The notes: a model not told the origin generated them from the sequence alone. Shown: positions 8,230 to 16,673, counted from the stretch's first letter. The stretch: 64,000 nucleotides of DNA from CAJXZP01 sp963974475 (GCA_963974475.1 CAXBCR010000001.1:1-64000), one strand, 5' to 3'. Program-made: numbers and translations.

Positions 8230-9117
8230 ATGATTAAAAAATTATCACTCTCTATTCTAGCAGCAATGCTAATGTCAGTTTCTTTCGCTACCGGTTACCA
8301 AATAACCGATTTAAAGATTGAAACAATCGCGGCAGATACCAATAATGAAGATGATGCTATAGATACAAAAGGTATTTCAGTTTCTCCAGCTCACTTTCAT
8401 TTAAACTTAAAGCCGGGTCAGACAAAAACGTATAAGATTAAAATTAATAACGACACCGAATCCAAAAAAGAGTTTAAAGTCAATATGTATGACTTTAACA
8501 TGAATGGAAAAGGTAAAAGTTCTTTTCTTCCTACCGGAACTGGCGAATACTCCTTATCTCAATGGATGAACGTCTCTCCTACATTTTTCGAAGTAAAACC
8601 AGGCGAAAAGAAAGAGATTTCTTTCACCGTATCTGTACCCAGTGATGAAACAGGAAACAGAGCAGCATGGTCAATCATAATGATTGAACAAGCTGAACCA
8701 AGAAAACAGTTACAACCTGCACAAAAAGGGTCTGGAACTGTGGCACTTGGAGTTGTTCCCACCTTCGCTTTCGGAGTATTTGTTTACCAAAATCCTCCTA
8801 CAGTAAAAACGGAAAACGTTGAAATGATTGGCTTCAAAATGGAAACCAAAGACGATGTTAACACGGTTTACCTAGAAGCAGAAAATAAAGGAAACGGAAT
8901 TGCATACTGTACATCATACATTGATTTAATCAATAACGCAACAGGAGCACAAGTAAGATTAACAGTTAAGAAATTTACTATAGTCCCAGGGCTTATCAGA
9001 GACTTTGTTTTTAAACTCCCTGAATTAGTACCGGGCGACTACACAGCTGTCGGAGTGTTAGACTACGAGGGATCAGAAGAGATTCAAGCAGCTAAAATGC
9101 AGATTACAATTAAATAA
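8230..9117 (+). CDS. PapD-like periplasmic chaperone candidate (two Ig-like domains)
   Basis: The ATG at 8230 gives a signal peptide (MIKKLSLSILAAMLMSVSFA); the frame extends to a TTG at 8170, but that start would bury the signal. The mature protein has two beta-sandwich domains. Domain 1 (about 46-160) opens with GISVSPAHFHLNLKPGQTK, continues with IKINNDTESKKEFKV, then WMNVSPTFFEVKPGEKKEIS and NRAAWSIIMIEQ. This is the layout of Bacteroidota pilus-chaperone-like proteins. Domain 2 (about 190-295) starts after FGVFVYQNPP and ends in LVPGDYTAVGVLDY. It is the first gene of a four-gene set with two secreted subunit-like proteins and a barrel protein, so a periplasmic chaperone for those subunits is the simplest reading. 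This is inferred from fold and context; the invariant residues of classical PapD are not evident. Confidence 0.65.
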   Translation: MIKKLSLSILAAMLMSVSFATGYQITDLKIETIAADTNNEDDAIDTKGISVSPAHFHLNLKPGQTKTYKIKINNDTESKKEFKVNMYDFNMNGKGKSSFLPTGTGEYSLSQWMNVSPTFFEVKPGEKKEISFTVSVPSDETGNRAAWSIIMIEQAEPRKQLQPAQKGSGTVALGVVPTFAFGVFVYQNPPTVKTENVEMIGFKMETKDDVNTVYLEAENKGNGIAYCTSYIDLINNATGAQVRLTVKKFTIVPGLIRDFVFKLPELVPGDYTAVGVLDYEGSEEIQAAKMQITIK

Positions 9118-9155
9118 AACGAACAAAAATTTTTACTAACTAAATACCAATTATT

Positions 9156-9935
9156 ATGAAAAGAGTAGGATTACTTACTGCAGCGATGATGATCGCAGGA
9201 ATGACAACTGTAAACGCACAGTTAATTGATGAAAAAGATGTAACAGTAACATTGGACTTACAGCCAGTATTACAATTGGATATGTCTACACCAGACCAAA
9301 TCGAATTCGTATTTGACGATATCGATGAGTACTATGCTGGAATTACCCACTATGGTGCAACAGTTTTAAAAGTTAGCTCAACAGTTTCTTGGGATTTATA
9401 TGCAGTTGGAAGATCAACTGGAACCAACGGACCTGAATTTTGGGATCAACAAATAGATTACGGAAATTCAAATCCGAATGCACAACCTAATTTACCATTG
9501 AGTTTATTAGAATTACGTCAAGCGCAAGCAAACAACGGTGACGGAGCTGCTGCTGGAGCATTTACTGATTATTCAGCTGCTTTCTCTCCATCTTCTGTAC
9601 CTTCTGCTCAAAACAGTTTGTATGTAAACGGTGGTACTAACACTGCTCCATCTACAAACGACAAGTATATTGCGGGTCACGCAGGTACTTCAGGAACAGC
9701 AGGACAAGATTTCATGGAAGGCGGTTCTTATATGAATCAAAACGGAATCAATTCTAACTATTACTATGTAATTGACTATAGAATTCTTCCAGGCTTACCT
9801 GCAATTTTCCCAATGGCTGCTGACGCTGATGGCGCAACAATGGAAGATTTGGTAACTGTAAACGGTGCTGGAGCTTATGCTGAGCCAGGTGTTTACACCA
9901 TGTACGTACAGTACATATTACTAGAAGATCAATAG
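9156..9935 (+). CDS. Secreted pilin-like subunit (candidate major subunit)
   Basis: This 259-residue protein has a signal peptide (MKRVGLLTAAMMIAGMTTVNA, cut before QLIDEK). The mature N terminus alternates polar and hydrophobic residues (DVTVTLDLQPVLQLDM), as expected of a strand that could complement a neighbour. The body is rich in Asn, Gly, Ser, Ala and Tyr. It is a paralogue of the next gene: FVFDDIDEY.AG...YGA matches MTFDDFTKYNGG...NGV, SWDLYAVG matches SWNLIMTID, and the C terminus PGVYTMYVQYILLEDQ matches PGIFQLNIKFRLEENL. A strong hairpin lies 16 bp after its stop, so it is probably made in excess over the downstream genes. A fibre or surface-layer subunit is inferred. Confidence 0.6.
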   Translation: MKRVGLLTAAMMIAGMTTVNAQLIDEKDVTVTLDLQPVLQLDMSTPDQIEFVFDDIDEYYAGITHYGATVLKVSSTVSWDLYAVGRSTGTNGPEFWDQQIDYGNSNPNAQPNLPLSLLELRQAQANNGDGAAAGAFTDYSAAFSPSSVPSAQNSLYVNGGTNTAPSTNDKYIAGHAGTSGTAGQDFMEGGSYMNQNGINSNYYYVIDYRILPGLPAIFPMAADADGATMEDLVTVNGAGAYAEPGVYTMYVQYILLEDQ

Positions 9936-9951
9936 AATTCCACCATATTCT

Positions 9952-9980
9952 AGGAAGCGGCTTCAGAAGCCGCTTCCTTA
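9952..9980 (+). terminator. Intra-operon hairpin, probable partial terminator
   Basis: AGGAAGCGGCTTC (9952-9964) is perfectly complementary to GAAGCCGCTTCCT (9966-9978), and is followed by TATTTT. It lies between the major subunit gene and the second subunit gene of the same strand, with only 61 bp between the genes. The T run is short and interrupted, so read-through is likely. It could set a high ratio of subunit to downstream products, or protect the 3' end of the upstream message. Confidence 0.75.
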
Positions 9981-9996
9981 TTTTACTAAAAACTAA

Positions 9997-10626
9997 ATGA
10001 TGCACACCACTCCCCAAGTTAAATCATTATTCACTTTAGCAGTTACAATGCTAATGTTTGTAGTAGCTCAAGCGCAAGTTCACTGTGGGCTAGTACAAAT
10101 GGAACCGAACAGCTCGGTTAATGCGATGATGACCTTTGACGATTTCACTAAGTATAATGGTGGTTACATCATTAACGGGGTCGCCAGAATTAAAGTACGT
10201 GTAGAAGATAAAGCCGTTATAGATCCATTATGTTCATGGAATTTAATAATGACTATCGACAACAACCCCGCAGCCGGAACACCCGGCAACGAGTGGGAAG
10301 AGTTAAACCAATACGGAAGTGGTTTAGGACAAAATCCAACCATTGATGCTTTGGAAATCCGTGTAAGAAACAGTTGTAGTACCTCTCCTATCGATGGGTT
10401 ATTTATCAACTTCACCAACAACATGGATGTGATTGACATCATTGCACCAATGCTTCCAGTTACACCCGCAGGTAGTTGTTCAGTCAACACCAACGGACCA
10501 GGAAGTTATATGACAAACTATGACGAATTCAATTTTACGATTGACGTTCGTGTTAGACCAGGGTTCGACTTTAACCCCGGAATTTTTCAGCTAAACATTA
10601 AATTTAGATTAGAAGAGAATCTGTAA
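9997..10626 (+). CDS. Secreted pilin-like subunit (candidate minor or tip subunit)
   Basis: This 209-residue protein has a signal peptide ending in AQAQ (about residue 26). It is a shorter paralogue of the upstream protein, sharing the FDD...Y.GG block, the SWNL strand, the EW...YGSGLGQNPTIDALEIRV region, FTIDVRVRPG and the last strand PGIFQLNIKFRLEENL. Unlike the upstream protein it has four cysteines in the mature part (HCGL, PLCSW, NSCST, GSCSV) that could form disulfides, as minor or tip subunits often do. It starts 61 bp after the upstream gene across the hairpin and ends 3 bp before the barrel gene. A minor fibre subunit is inferred. Confidence 0.58.
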   Translation: MMHTTPQVKSLFTLAVTMLMFVVAQAQVHCGLVQMEPNSSVNAMMTFDDFTKYNGGYIINGVARIKVRVEDKAVIDPLCSWNLIMTIDNNPAAGTPGNEWEELNQYGSGLGQNPTIDALEIRVRNSCSTSPIDGLFINFTNNMDVIDIIAPMLPVTPAGSCSVNTNGPGSYMTNYDEFNFTIDVRVRPGFDFNPGIFQLNIKFRLEENL

Positions 10627-10629
10627 AAA

Positions 10630-13600
10630 ATGTTCACACACCACCACACATATTGTCCCCCATTTTTAAAATCAATCATCTTTATGATATTGGTTTTAAG
10701 CACCGTAGTTTCATTGGGTCAAACCTATGGAACTGCCAAAGATTCACTTATTGCCACTAGAGGCATTAACGGTGATACCCTTACCGCTATAGATGGCGAC
10801 ACCCCAACTACCAAGGTAGATTCAGTAATTGTAGCAGCTCATGAAGTAGCTAAAAAAGAAAGAGAACTTATCCCAAATCAAGTTAACGTGTTTTTTAATA
10901 ATGAAAAGATGGAGCTAAAAAAAGGCGAAATCATTTCAAACGTTCTTCAAGTAGTAAATAAAACTGCTGAAGAGCAAATTTTTATGGTAAACATCCTGTT
11001 TCCTGCGGGCTGGATGAATTTAAGCGACAATAAAGCTTACCGTTTACAGCCAGAAGAAAAGATATTTATTCCTGTGCTATTAATTCCACAGCGAATGATG
11101 AATAGTAACACGGAAATTTTAATCAATGCCTTTTTGGTAAACCAGCAAGATGAACAATTAGCGGCTACCTACTTCACTATGTTCACTAAAAAACATATTT
11201 CTTGGGAAGCTACTATTGAAGAAGGTGCGCGCATATACTTCAGAAATGGAGAAACTGAAAAAGACTTTACCTACAGCATCATGAACACCGGTAATTTTGA
11301 CCAAGACATATTAATGAGTCATAAAACCAATGGTGGAGATGTAATTTTAAAAGATACCAACGATAGAGTATTATCGGATAGAGCAGCTACCATTACTTTA
11401 ATGCCTGGGCATGATACTACTATTACATATAGAGCTTCTACACAGGACTATCAAAAACGTAATTTCAAAAAAATATCTATTCAGAACCATAACCCAAACG
11501 CAGATTTAAATTTCAAGAAACATACGGTTTTCATCAATTCATCTGAACCAAAAGGATTAGGTTCTGACATTTATAAAAAAGGAAATAAAGTAGATATCGT
11601 GAAACTTCCTAATGCGGTTAAAGTTTCTCCTTACGGATATCCAAACTTACCATTAACCATAGAAGCTAACGTACAAAACGTTTTATCTGATTTTACTTTC
11701 ATGTCACTAGATTTAAGAGGGTTTAAACAAATCAATAAAAACACCAGCATTGCCTATAACGCACAATTAAACTACAGCCAAGCATATTGGAATGACAACC
11801 TTCTTAAATCTGTACCTTGGTATATTGGTTATTTCAATCAAAATACTACCGTTGAAGTGGGTCAAGTAAGTGGTAACTTAATTGGGGTATATAACTACGG
11901 ACAAGGAATTAAAGCTTCTCATTCTTATTTAGGAAAACACAAGACTTCCGCATTTTATGTACGTGATCCCAGTATTTTTAAAGAAGCCAGAACAGAATCT
12001 TTCGGGTTCGGTCAGGAGTTTAAATTATCAGAAAACTTTAAAATAACTGCTAAAGCAGGTAGAGGGATTAACAACTTCACCAATACTACCATTGATGTAG
12101 CTACTTTAAATCCTTCTTTTAACATCCGTAAAAAAGTATTTTTAAATTTCTCAGGAGCTGTTTCCGACCGTAAGGTAGGCGCTGTTAGACCTATTTCTAC
12201 AAAAGGATATTTAGTTGGAGCGAATGTTTCTACCAATTACTTCCACAAAAAAATTAAAACAAGCTTATCGGCACGTTACAATAACCCTACCTTTAGTTAC
12301 GGAACTTTTGAACGCTTAACAGGAAATCACAGAACTTCGTTTCAAGTAAATCCAAATTTAAATATCTATATAGACAACAATTACCAACGAATGATTTCTT
12401 TTAACACCACTGGTAACAACGTGGCGTTTAAACAAGAGTTGATGTACAACAATGTTGTTTTTAGTACCTCTAATAAATATGGAACGTTTCAACCCGGTAT
12501 TTTTTACAACATTACCGATTACCTAGCTAACCGTGTTCATTCTCGTGGGCTTACCATGCGTTTTTCAAACTTTGATTTTCAAAAAAACATTCTTTCTTCT
12601 GTTTTTGTAAAAGCGGGCTACAACGACCCTATGGATATTGCAGCCAAATCTGATTATTTCACATTTGAAATGAGCGGTTTAATTCGTTACCGAGTTTGGG
12701 ATTTTAGCGTAAAATATAACTATGGAGCCCTTTCAACCAATGCTTTGGTGAATATGCAACGTGAAGGAATTACTCCCCAATCATTTAGATTATCGGTTCA
12801 AAACCAACATCAGTTTAAAAACCCGCATTACTTGTTGGAAAATGCGCTTACCTACAATTTCAACAACCGTTTTGACGGTCACAACCTTGGTTTATATCCA
12901 AAGTTTTATTACTTCACCAACTCCGGATGGAGATATGGCGTGCAAATGAATTATAATTACGCTTCAAGTAACTACGGTTCAATTTATGAATCATATAACC
13001 CTGGAGCACCGATTAACGGTTCACGTGGAGCAACTTCTAATCATAATGTAAATTTAAGCGTGAGCGTGAAGAAAGAGTTTGGTATTCCAGTTCCTTTTGC
13101 AAAAAAACAACATGCTTCTAATACCATTGTGGCATTTTATGATGTGAATGGTAACCACATGAAAGAAAAAGACGAACCAGTAATGGAAAACATTATTGTA
13201 CGTATCAACGGTAGCGAAGTAATTACTAACGCAAAAGGTGAAGCAGAAATGGCTAATATGCCTGTGGGTCGTTACCCATTTTCAATCATCGCTTTAGACA
13301 AAATGGAAGGTTGGTTTGCTGATATTAGTGATTCAATTACCGTTCTAAATAGTGGGACTATCAACATTCCTTTTGTAAGAGGGGTAAAAGTATATGGAGA
13401 TGTAATTCTAGACCGTCAACAAATTGCTGTAGCAGATAAAGATAAAGTGTTTGACATGTCTCGTATAAAAATTACTGCTACCGGTGGTAAGGTTTACAAT
13501 ACCCTTACAGATATTGATGGTCATTTTGAGTTTTATTTACCAAATGGAAATTATACTTTAACTATGGATGAGACCATTTTAGGAGAAACTTACAAGTTGT

Positions 13601-13704
13601 CTAAAAACAATATTCCACTTACCTTAAAAACATCGCAAGATGGTGTTTACATGTCTTTTTACATTGTAGAGAAAAGACGTAAAGTAAAATTCAAATCCTT
13701 CTAA
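10630..13704 (+). CDS. Usher-like outer-membrane protein: Ig-like N domains, beta-barrel, two C-terminal domains
   Basis: This protein has 1024 residues. An N-terminal hydrophobic segment (about 13-31) serves as a signal. Residues about 60-310 contain two Ig-like domains (VNVFFNNEKMELKKGEIISN, then ISWEATIEEGARIYFRNGE), similar in style to COG1470/NEW3 modules. Residues about 330-820 are a long run of amphipathic, aromatic-ended strands that I read as a large barrel. Residues about 831-905 form an SdrD-B/CNA-B-like domain (VAFYDVNGNHMKEKDEPV, VITNAKGEAEMANMPVGRY), and about 915-1005 a second carboxypeptidase-regulatory-like domain (VYGDVILD, LTDIDGHFEFYLPNGNYTL). Soluble N-domain, large barrel and two C-domains is the layout of fimbrial ushers, but I see no usher-type plug or TonB plug. 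It starts 3 bp after the subunit gene. An assembly or secretion pore is inferred. Confidence 0.6.
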   Translation: MFTHHHTYCPPFLKSIIFMILVLSTVVSLGQTYGTAKDSLIATRGINGDTLTAIDGDTPTTKVDSVIVAAHEVAKKERELIPNQVNVFFNNEKMELKKGEIISNVLQVVNKTAEEQIFMVNILFPAGWMNLSDNKAYRLQPEEKIFIPVLLIPQRMMNSNTEILINAFLVNQQDEQLAATYFTMFTKKHISWEATIEEGARIYFRNGETEKDFTYSIMNTGNFDQDILMSHKTNGGDVILKDTNDRVLSDRAATITLMPGHDTTITYRASTQDYQKRNFKKISIQNHNPNADLNFKKHTVFINSSEPKGLGSDIYKKGNKVDIVKLPNAVKVSPYGYPNLPLTIEANVQNVLSDFTFMSLDLRGFKQINKNTSIAYNAQLNYSQAYWNDNLLKSVPWYIGYFNQNTTVEVGQVSGNLIGVYNYGQGIKASHSYLGKHKTSAFYVRDPSIFKEARTESFGFGQEFKLSENFKITAKAGRGINNFTNTTIDVATLNPSFNIRKKVFLNFSGAVSDRKVGAVRPISTKGYLVGANVSTNYFHKKIKTSLSARYNNPTFSYGTFERLTGNHRTSFQVNPNLNIYIDNNYQRMISFNTTGNNVAFKQELMYNNVVFSTSNKYGTFQPGIFYNITDYLANRVHSRGLTMRFSNFDFQKNILSSVFVKAGYNDPMDIAAKSDYFTFEMSGLIRYRVWDFSVKYNYGALSTNALVNMQREGITPQSFRLSVQNQHQFKNPHYLLENALTYNFNNRFDGHNLGLYPKFYYFTNSGWRYGVQMNYNYASSNYGSIYESYNPGAPINGSRGATSNHNVNLSVSVKKEFGIPVPFAKKQHASNTIVAFYDVNGNHMKEKDEPVMENIIVRINGSEVITNAKGEAEMANMPVGRYPFSIIALDKMEGWFADISDSITVLNSGTINIPFVRGVKVYGDVILDRQQIAVADKDKVFDMSRIKITATGGKVYNTLTDIDGHFEFYLPNGNYTLTMDETILGETYKLSKNNIPLTLKTSQDGVYMSFYIVEKRRKVKFKSF

Positions 13705-13764
13705 GGTTCTGTTGTTTTACTTGCTTAGGTTATTATCCCTAATACCACTAAAAATTTCCATTTA

Positions 13765-14874
13765 CTAATCCATTACCGGTAGATTCAAAAGGTAATTGGT
13801 ACTTCTACCCCCTTCTCCAGTATCGGATAAAACGCCTTTTTCAATTAAGTTTTGAATATCTCTTCGCGCAGTATCCCTGTGTACTCTTGTCATTTTAGCC
13901 CATTTAGATGAATTAAGCTTTCCCACAAAATCACCTTGCAACTTATTAATCATTTCCACTTGTCGCTCATTGAATTGAGTGGTTTTATGCAATTCCCAAA
14001 ATTTTGCTTTAATCAAGATTTTGGAAAGCGTTTCATTGGTCGCTTCCAGGGCTTCGGTTAGGCGTTCAAAATACCAAACTAACCATTGACTTACATCCAT
14101 GCTGCCCTTTTGCGTAGATTCTAACACATTGTAATATCCCTTTTTAGATTGCAATATCTTACCAGACATGCTATAGAACCGTTGATTTGTGCTATCCGCT
14201 CTGGCTAACTGACTGTCAGCAATGGCTCTAGCAATCCTCCCATTTCCATCATCAAATGGGTGGATACTTACAAACCATAAATGAGAAATACCCGATTTTA
14301 TTACCGGTTCCATACTAGCATCCGAATTAAACCAATTAATAAATCGACTCATTTCCAATGCTAAACGTGATGACTCAGGCGCGGTATAATGTACCTTTTC
14401 TTTACCCATAGGTCCAGATACTACTTGCATTGGTCCACGTGCATCCGTTCGCCAATTACCAACAGTAATTTTATACATCCCACTTCTTCCTGAAGGAAAA
14501 AGAGCCGCATGCCAACCAAAAAGCCTGTCCTCAGTTAATGGGTTCATGAATTTTTGGGTCGCATCAAGCATCATTTCAACGACTCCTTCCACATCACGGC
14601 TTGCTTCGGGCAATCCAAATATTTCCATACCCAGCCTTTTTGCTACCGATGACCTTACCTCATCGGGGTTTAAAAACTCCCCTTCAATTTCACTAGATCG
14701 CACAATATCTTCGGTCAAAGTTTTAAGAACTGCTTCCTCTCTAAGCTCGAATCCCATCCCTTCCATTCGACCAATTAGTCTACCCTGTAAGTTGCGTACC
14801 GTGCTAATATATGGAACTAGCATTTCATTATCCCATCTGAAATTTGGCCAGTCTTTGCTTTGATGTAAATACAT
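13765..14874 (-). CDS. Fic-family protein with DUF4172 N-terminus and C-terminal winged helix
   Basis: The start at 14874 gives MYLHQSKDWPNFRWDNEML, the usual beginning of DUF4172-Fic proteins; the frame extends to 14916, but that codon lies upstream of the likely promoter. The product is 369 residues. The Fic core motif HPFDDGNGRIARAIAD (about 200-215) is complete, with catalytic His and the phosphate-binding DGNGR, so AMP or another nucleotide could be transferred to hydroxyl side chains. An inhibitory-type motif is plausible in SSEIEGEFLN (about 73-82), which has the S/TxxxE(G/N) pattern of Fic autoinhibition. The C terminus (about 305-369) is a helix-turn-helix with MTRVHRDTARRDIQNLIEKG. 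The gene is monocistronic. Targets are unknown. The upstream palindromes suggest autoregulation. Confidence 0.9.
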   Translation of the reverse strand: MYLHQSKDWPNFRWDNEMLVPYISTVRNLQGRLIGRMEGMGFELREEAVLKTLTEDIVRSSEIEGEFLNPDEVRSSVAKRLGMEIFGLPEASRDVEGVVEMMLDATQKFMNPLTEDRLFGWHAALFPSGRSGMYKITVGNWRTDARGPMQVVSGPMGKEKVHYTAPESSRLALEMSRFINWFNSDASMEPVIKSGISHLWFVSIHPFDDGNGRIARAIADSQLARADSTNQRFYSMSGKILQSKKGYYNVLESTQKGSMDVSQWLVWYFERLTEALEATNETLSKILIKAKFWELHKTTQFNERQVEMINKLQGDFVGKLNSSKWAKMTRVHRDTARRDIQNLIEKGVLSDTGEGGRSTNYLLNLPVMD

Positions 14875-14886
14875 AATATCTCTTAA

Positions 14887-14980
14887 TGCCGTAAATAATA
14901 CGGCAAATATACCCATTATTTGACGTATTCTAATCTAATTGCCGTAATATATACGTCAATTACTGCCGTTATTTGCCGTA
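14887..14980 (-). promoter_or_regulatory. Operator cluster over the fic promoter
   Basis: TGCCGTA-N5-TACGGCA is a perfect inverted repeat at 14887-14905. TTGCCGTA-N5-TACGTCAA at 14939-14959 is a second copy with one mismatch and the same spacing. Single half-sites occur at 14920-14927 (TTGACGTA), 14964-14970 (TGCCGTT) and 14973-14980 (TTGCCGTA). CAAATATA at 14904-14911 reads TATATTTG on the minus strand, a good -7 element that abuts the first palindrome. The first repeat therefore covers the start of transcription. A repressor dimer recognising TTGCCGTA-type half-sites is inferred, probably the Fic protein's own winged helix. Confidence 0.72.
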
Positions 14981-15045
14981 AATGCAAAATAATTAGTCAG
15001 GGCAATTCGCGTTAATTATTGATTTACAGACATATAGCGCAAAAC

Positions 15046-16166
15046 CTACACCTTCGGATTAGGCAAAGTAAATATAAACTCACTTCCTTTTTTCAATTCA
15101 CTATCCACCCAAATTTTTCCAGCATGGGTTTCAACTAACTCCTTACATAGCAACAAGCCTATTCCAGTTCCTTTTTCGTTTTCCGTTCCTTTAGTACTAA
15201 CGTGGTGGGCATCATCAAACAATTTTGAAATTACTTCGGCATCCATTCCCACTCCATTGTCTGTAACTGTAATTTGAACCTCTACCCCATTATCCTTGGC
15301 ATAAACATTTATTGCTCCCCCATTATTTGTAAACTTAATGGCATTAGAAATCAAATTACGTAAAACAGTATGCAACATTTGCTTGTCGGCAAAGGCGGAA
15401 ACCTTATTGAATTCGTGAGGAGTTAATGAAATATTCTTGTTTTTGGCTAAAAGATTTACATTTTCAAAAACCCTGTCCCAAACCGGAGATAAAGGTAGCA
15501 TTTTCGGCTTAAAATCTATTTTACCAGAATGGGCCCGTTGCCAAGTTAATAGCTCTTCTAATAATCCATACGTGCTACTGGCAGAAGCAACTACCGACTT
15601 CAATCTACTTTCGATAATATCAATACTCCATTCGTTAATATTTTCAGTAATAAGCAACAAAAAATTAGCCAACGTACCAATGGGATTCTTTAAATCATGT
15701 GCCAAAATTGAAATGAAACGGTCTTTATTCGTATTCAACTGATTAAGTTCTACATTGGCTTTATTCAATTTTTCTATGGTATGTTCAAGAGTTATTTTTT
15801 CTCGAATTAAATCTCTTTGTAAATTATTAATTTTACTGTTTAATTGATGCATTAACGCGTTTTGCTCACTTAACTGGGCCGCATCTACCCCCCTACAATT
15901 AGTATTTCATCATTTTTTCTATAAACTTGCGTCCAAAGAGAGCTATTGACCGAAGCATAATCTCCCATGGTCATAAAACCTTCAAAAATTAGTTCTTCTT
16001 TATTACTCATTACCACTAATTCATCAAATGAAGGATTGATAAGAGACTCTGATGGCTCTTTAATAAACAATGATTCCATAGAATCATTGGCAAATAGTAA
16101 TGTTCTTTCTATCGAAAATAAAGCAATACACATCATTATTGACCAGTAAGGTTTGCTTAATTTCAT
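15046..16166 (-). pseudogene. PAS-type histidine kinase split by a frameshift
   Basis: Two frames together make one kinase of about 373 residues. The upstream frame (16166 to the TAG at 15885) encodes a PAS-like sensor segment (ERTLLFANDSMESLFI...DEILIVGG). The downstream frame (from 15887 to 15046) continues with VDAAQLSEQNALMHQL, a coiled-coil linker (KINNLQRDLIREK), HisKA with the phospho-acceptor in ILAHDLKNPIG, then HATPase_c with NLISNAIKFTNNGG, DNGVGMD and GTGIGLLL. The frames meet at a run of six G on the coding strand (15888-15893); one more G restores IVGG-VDAAQ exactly. It could be a sequencing or assembly indel, a real null mutation or a slippage switch. An ATG at 15852 could still yield a PAS-less kinase. 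It is the third gene after the B12 protein. Confidence 0.82.
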
Positions 16167-16217
16167 TTGTCCATTTTTCTAATGGATAAAGAACCGAATC
16201 ATTTGACATACGCTGTT

Positions 16218-16673
16218 TTAAGAATTTGCTGCATCCGTTTTTTCGTCAGCCACGGTTTCAAAAGCAGGAATATTTACTTGCATCCATTCGTAGTACGGAT
16301 AAACCTCTTTAAAAGTTTCAGTAGATAAATTTTCTTTCAAAATTATTATCCAAGAATTCAACTGAGCCGACCAGTAATGAGTTGCAAAACCATGGCTACG
16401 GTATGCTCTAAATACCCATAACACGGTATCCACCAAAACATTGGGATTATGGTTTTTCAAAATGGAAGCAATAAACCGAACATGGTTTGCATGATTATCT
16501 TTCATCATACTCATGTTGTCTGTTCCGATCAAACTCTCAATGTCTGCCCTTTCAGACATCGTAATATCCATTTTTGAGGCAACTAATTCAGATTTGCCTA
16601 GATACTCATTTGCAGCCTTTTCACTTACTTGTTTCAGCTTACCGGCTGATGCTAGTAGATAGTTTTTATCCAT
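16218..16673 (-). CDS. Conserved-looking protein of unknown family, partner of the B12 protein
   Basis: The ATG at 16673 overlaps the stop of the upstream B12 gene (ATGGATAA, 8 bp), so the two are translationally coupled; the frame runs on to 16733, inside that gene. The 151-residue product is soluble, apparently all-helical, without signal peptide or membrane segment. Notable stretches are SERADIESLIGTDNMSMMKDNH, a central VLVDTVLWVFRAYRSHGFATHYW and a C-terminal YPYYEWMQVNIP, rich in His, Trp and Tyr. I do not recognise it. Its position between a light-sensor-like B12 protein and a histidine kinase suggests a signalling link. Confidence 0.75.
   Translation of the reverse strand: MDKNYLLASAGKLKQVSEKAANEYLGKSELVASKMDITMSERADIESLIGTDNMSMMKDNHANHVRFIASILKNHNPNVLVDTVLWVFRAYRSHGFATHYWSAQLNSWIIILKENLSTETFKEVYPYYEWMQVNIPAFETVADEKTDAANS

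Noticed and set aside
9754..10017. Minus-strand open frame across the intra-operon hairpin
   Set aside because: It is antisense to the subunit gene, of odd composition (HKLQHRLQ), with no start signal; the hairpin itself would interrupt it.
14875..14916. Longer start for the Fic protein at 14916
   Set aside because: It lies upstream of the likely -7 element (14904-14911) and inside the operator region, and family members begin at MYLHQ-type sequence.
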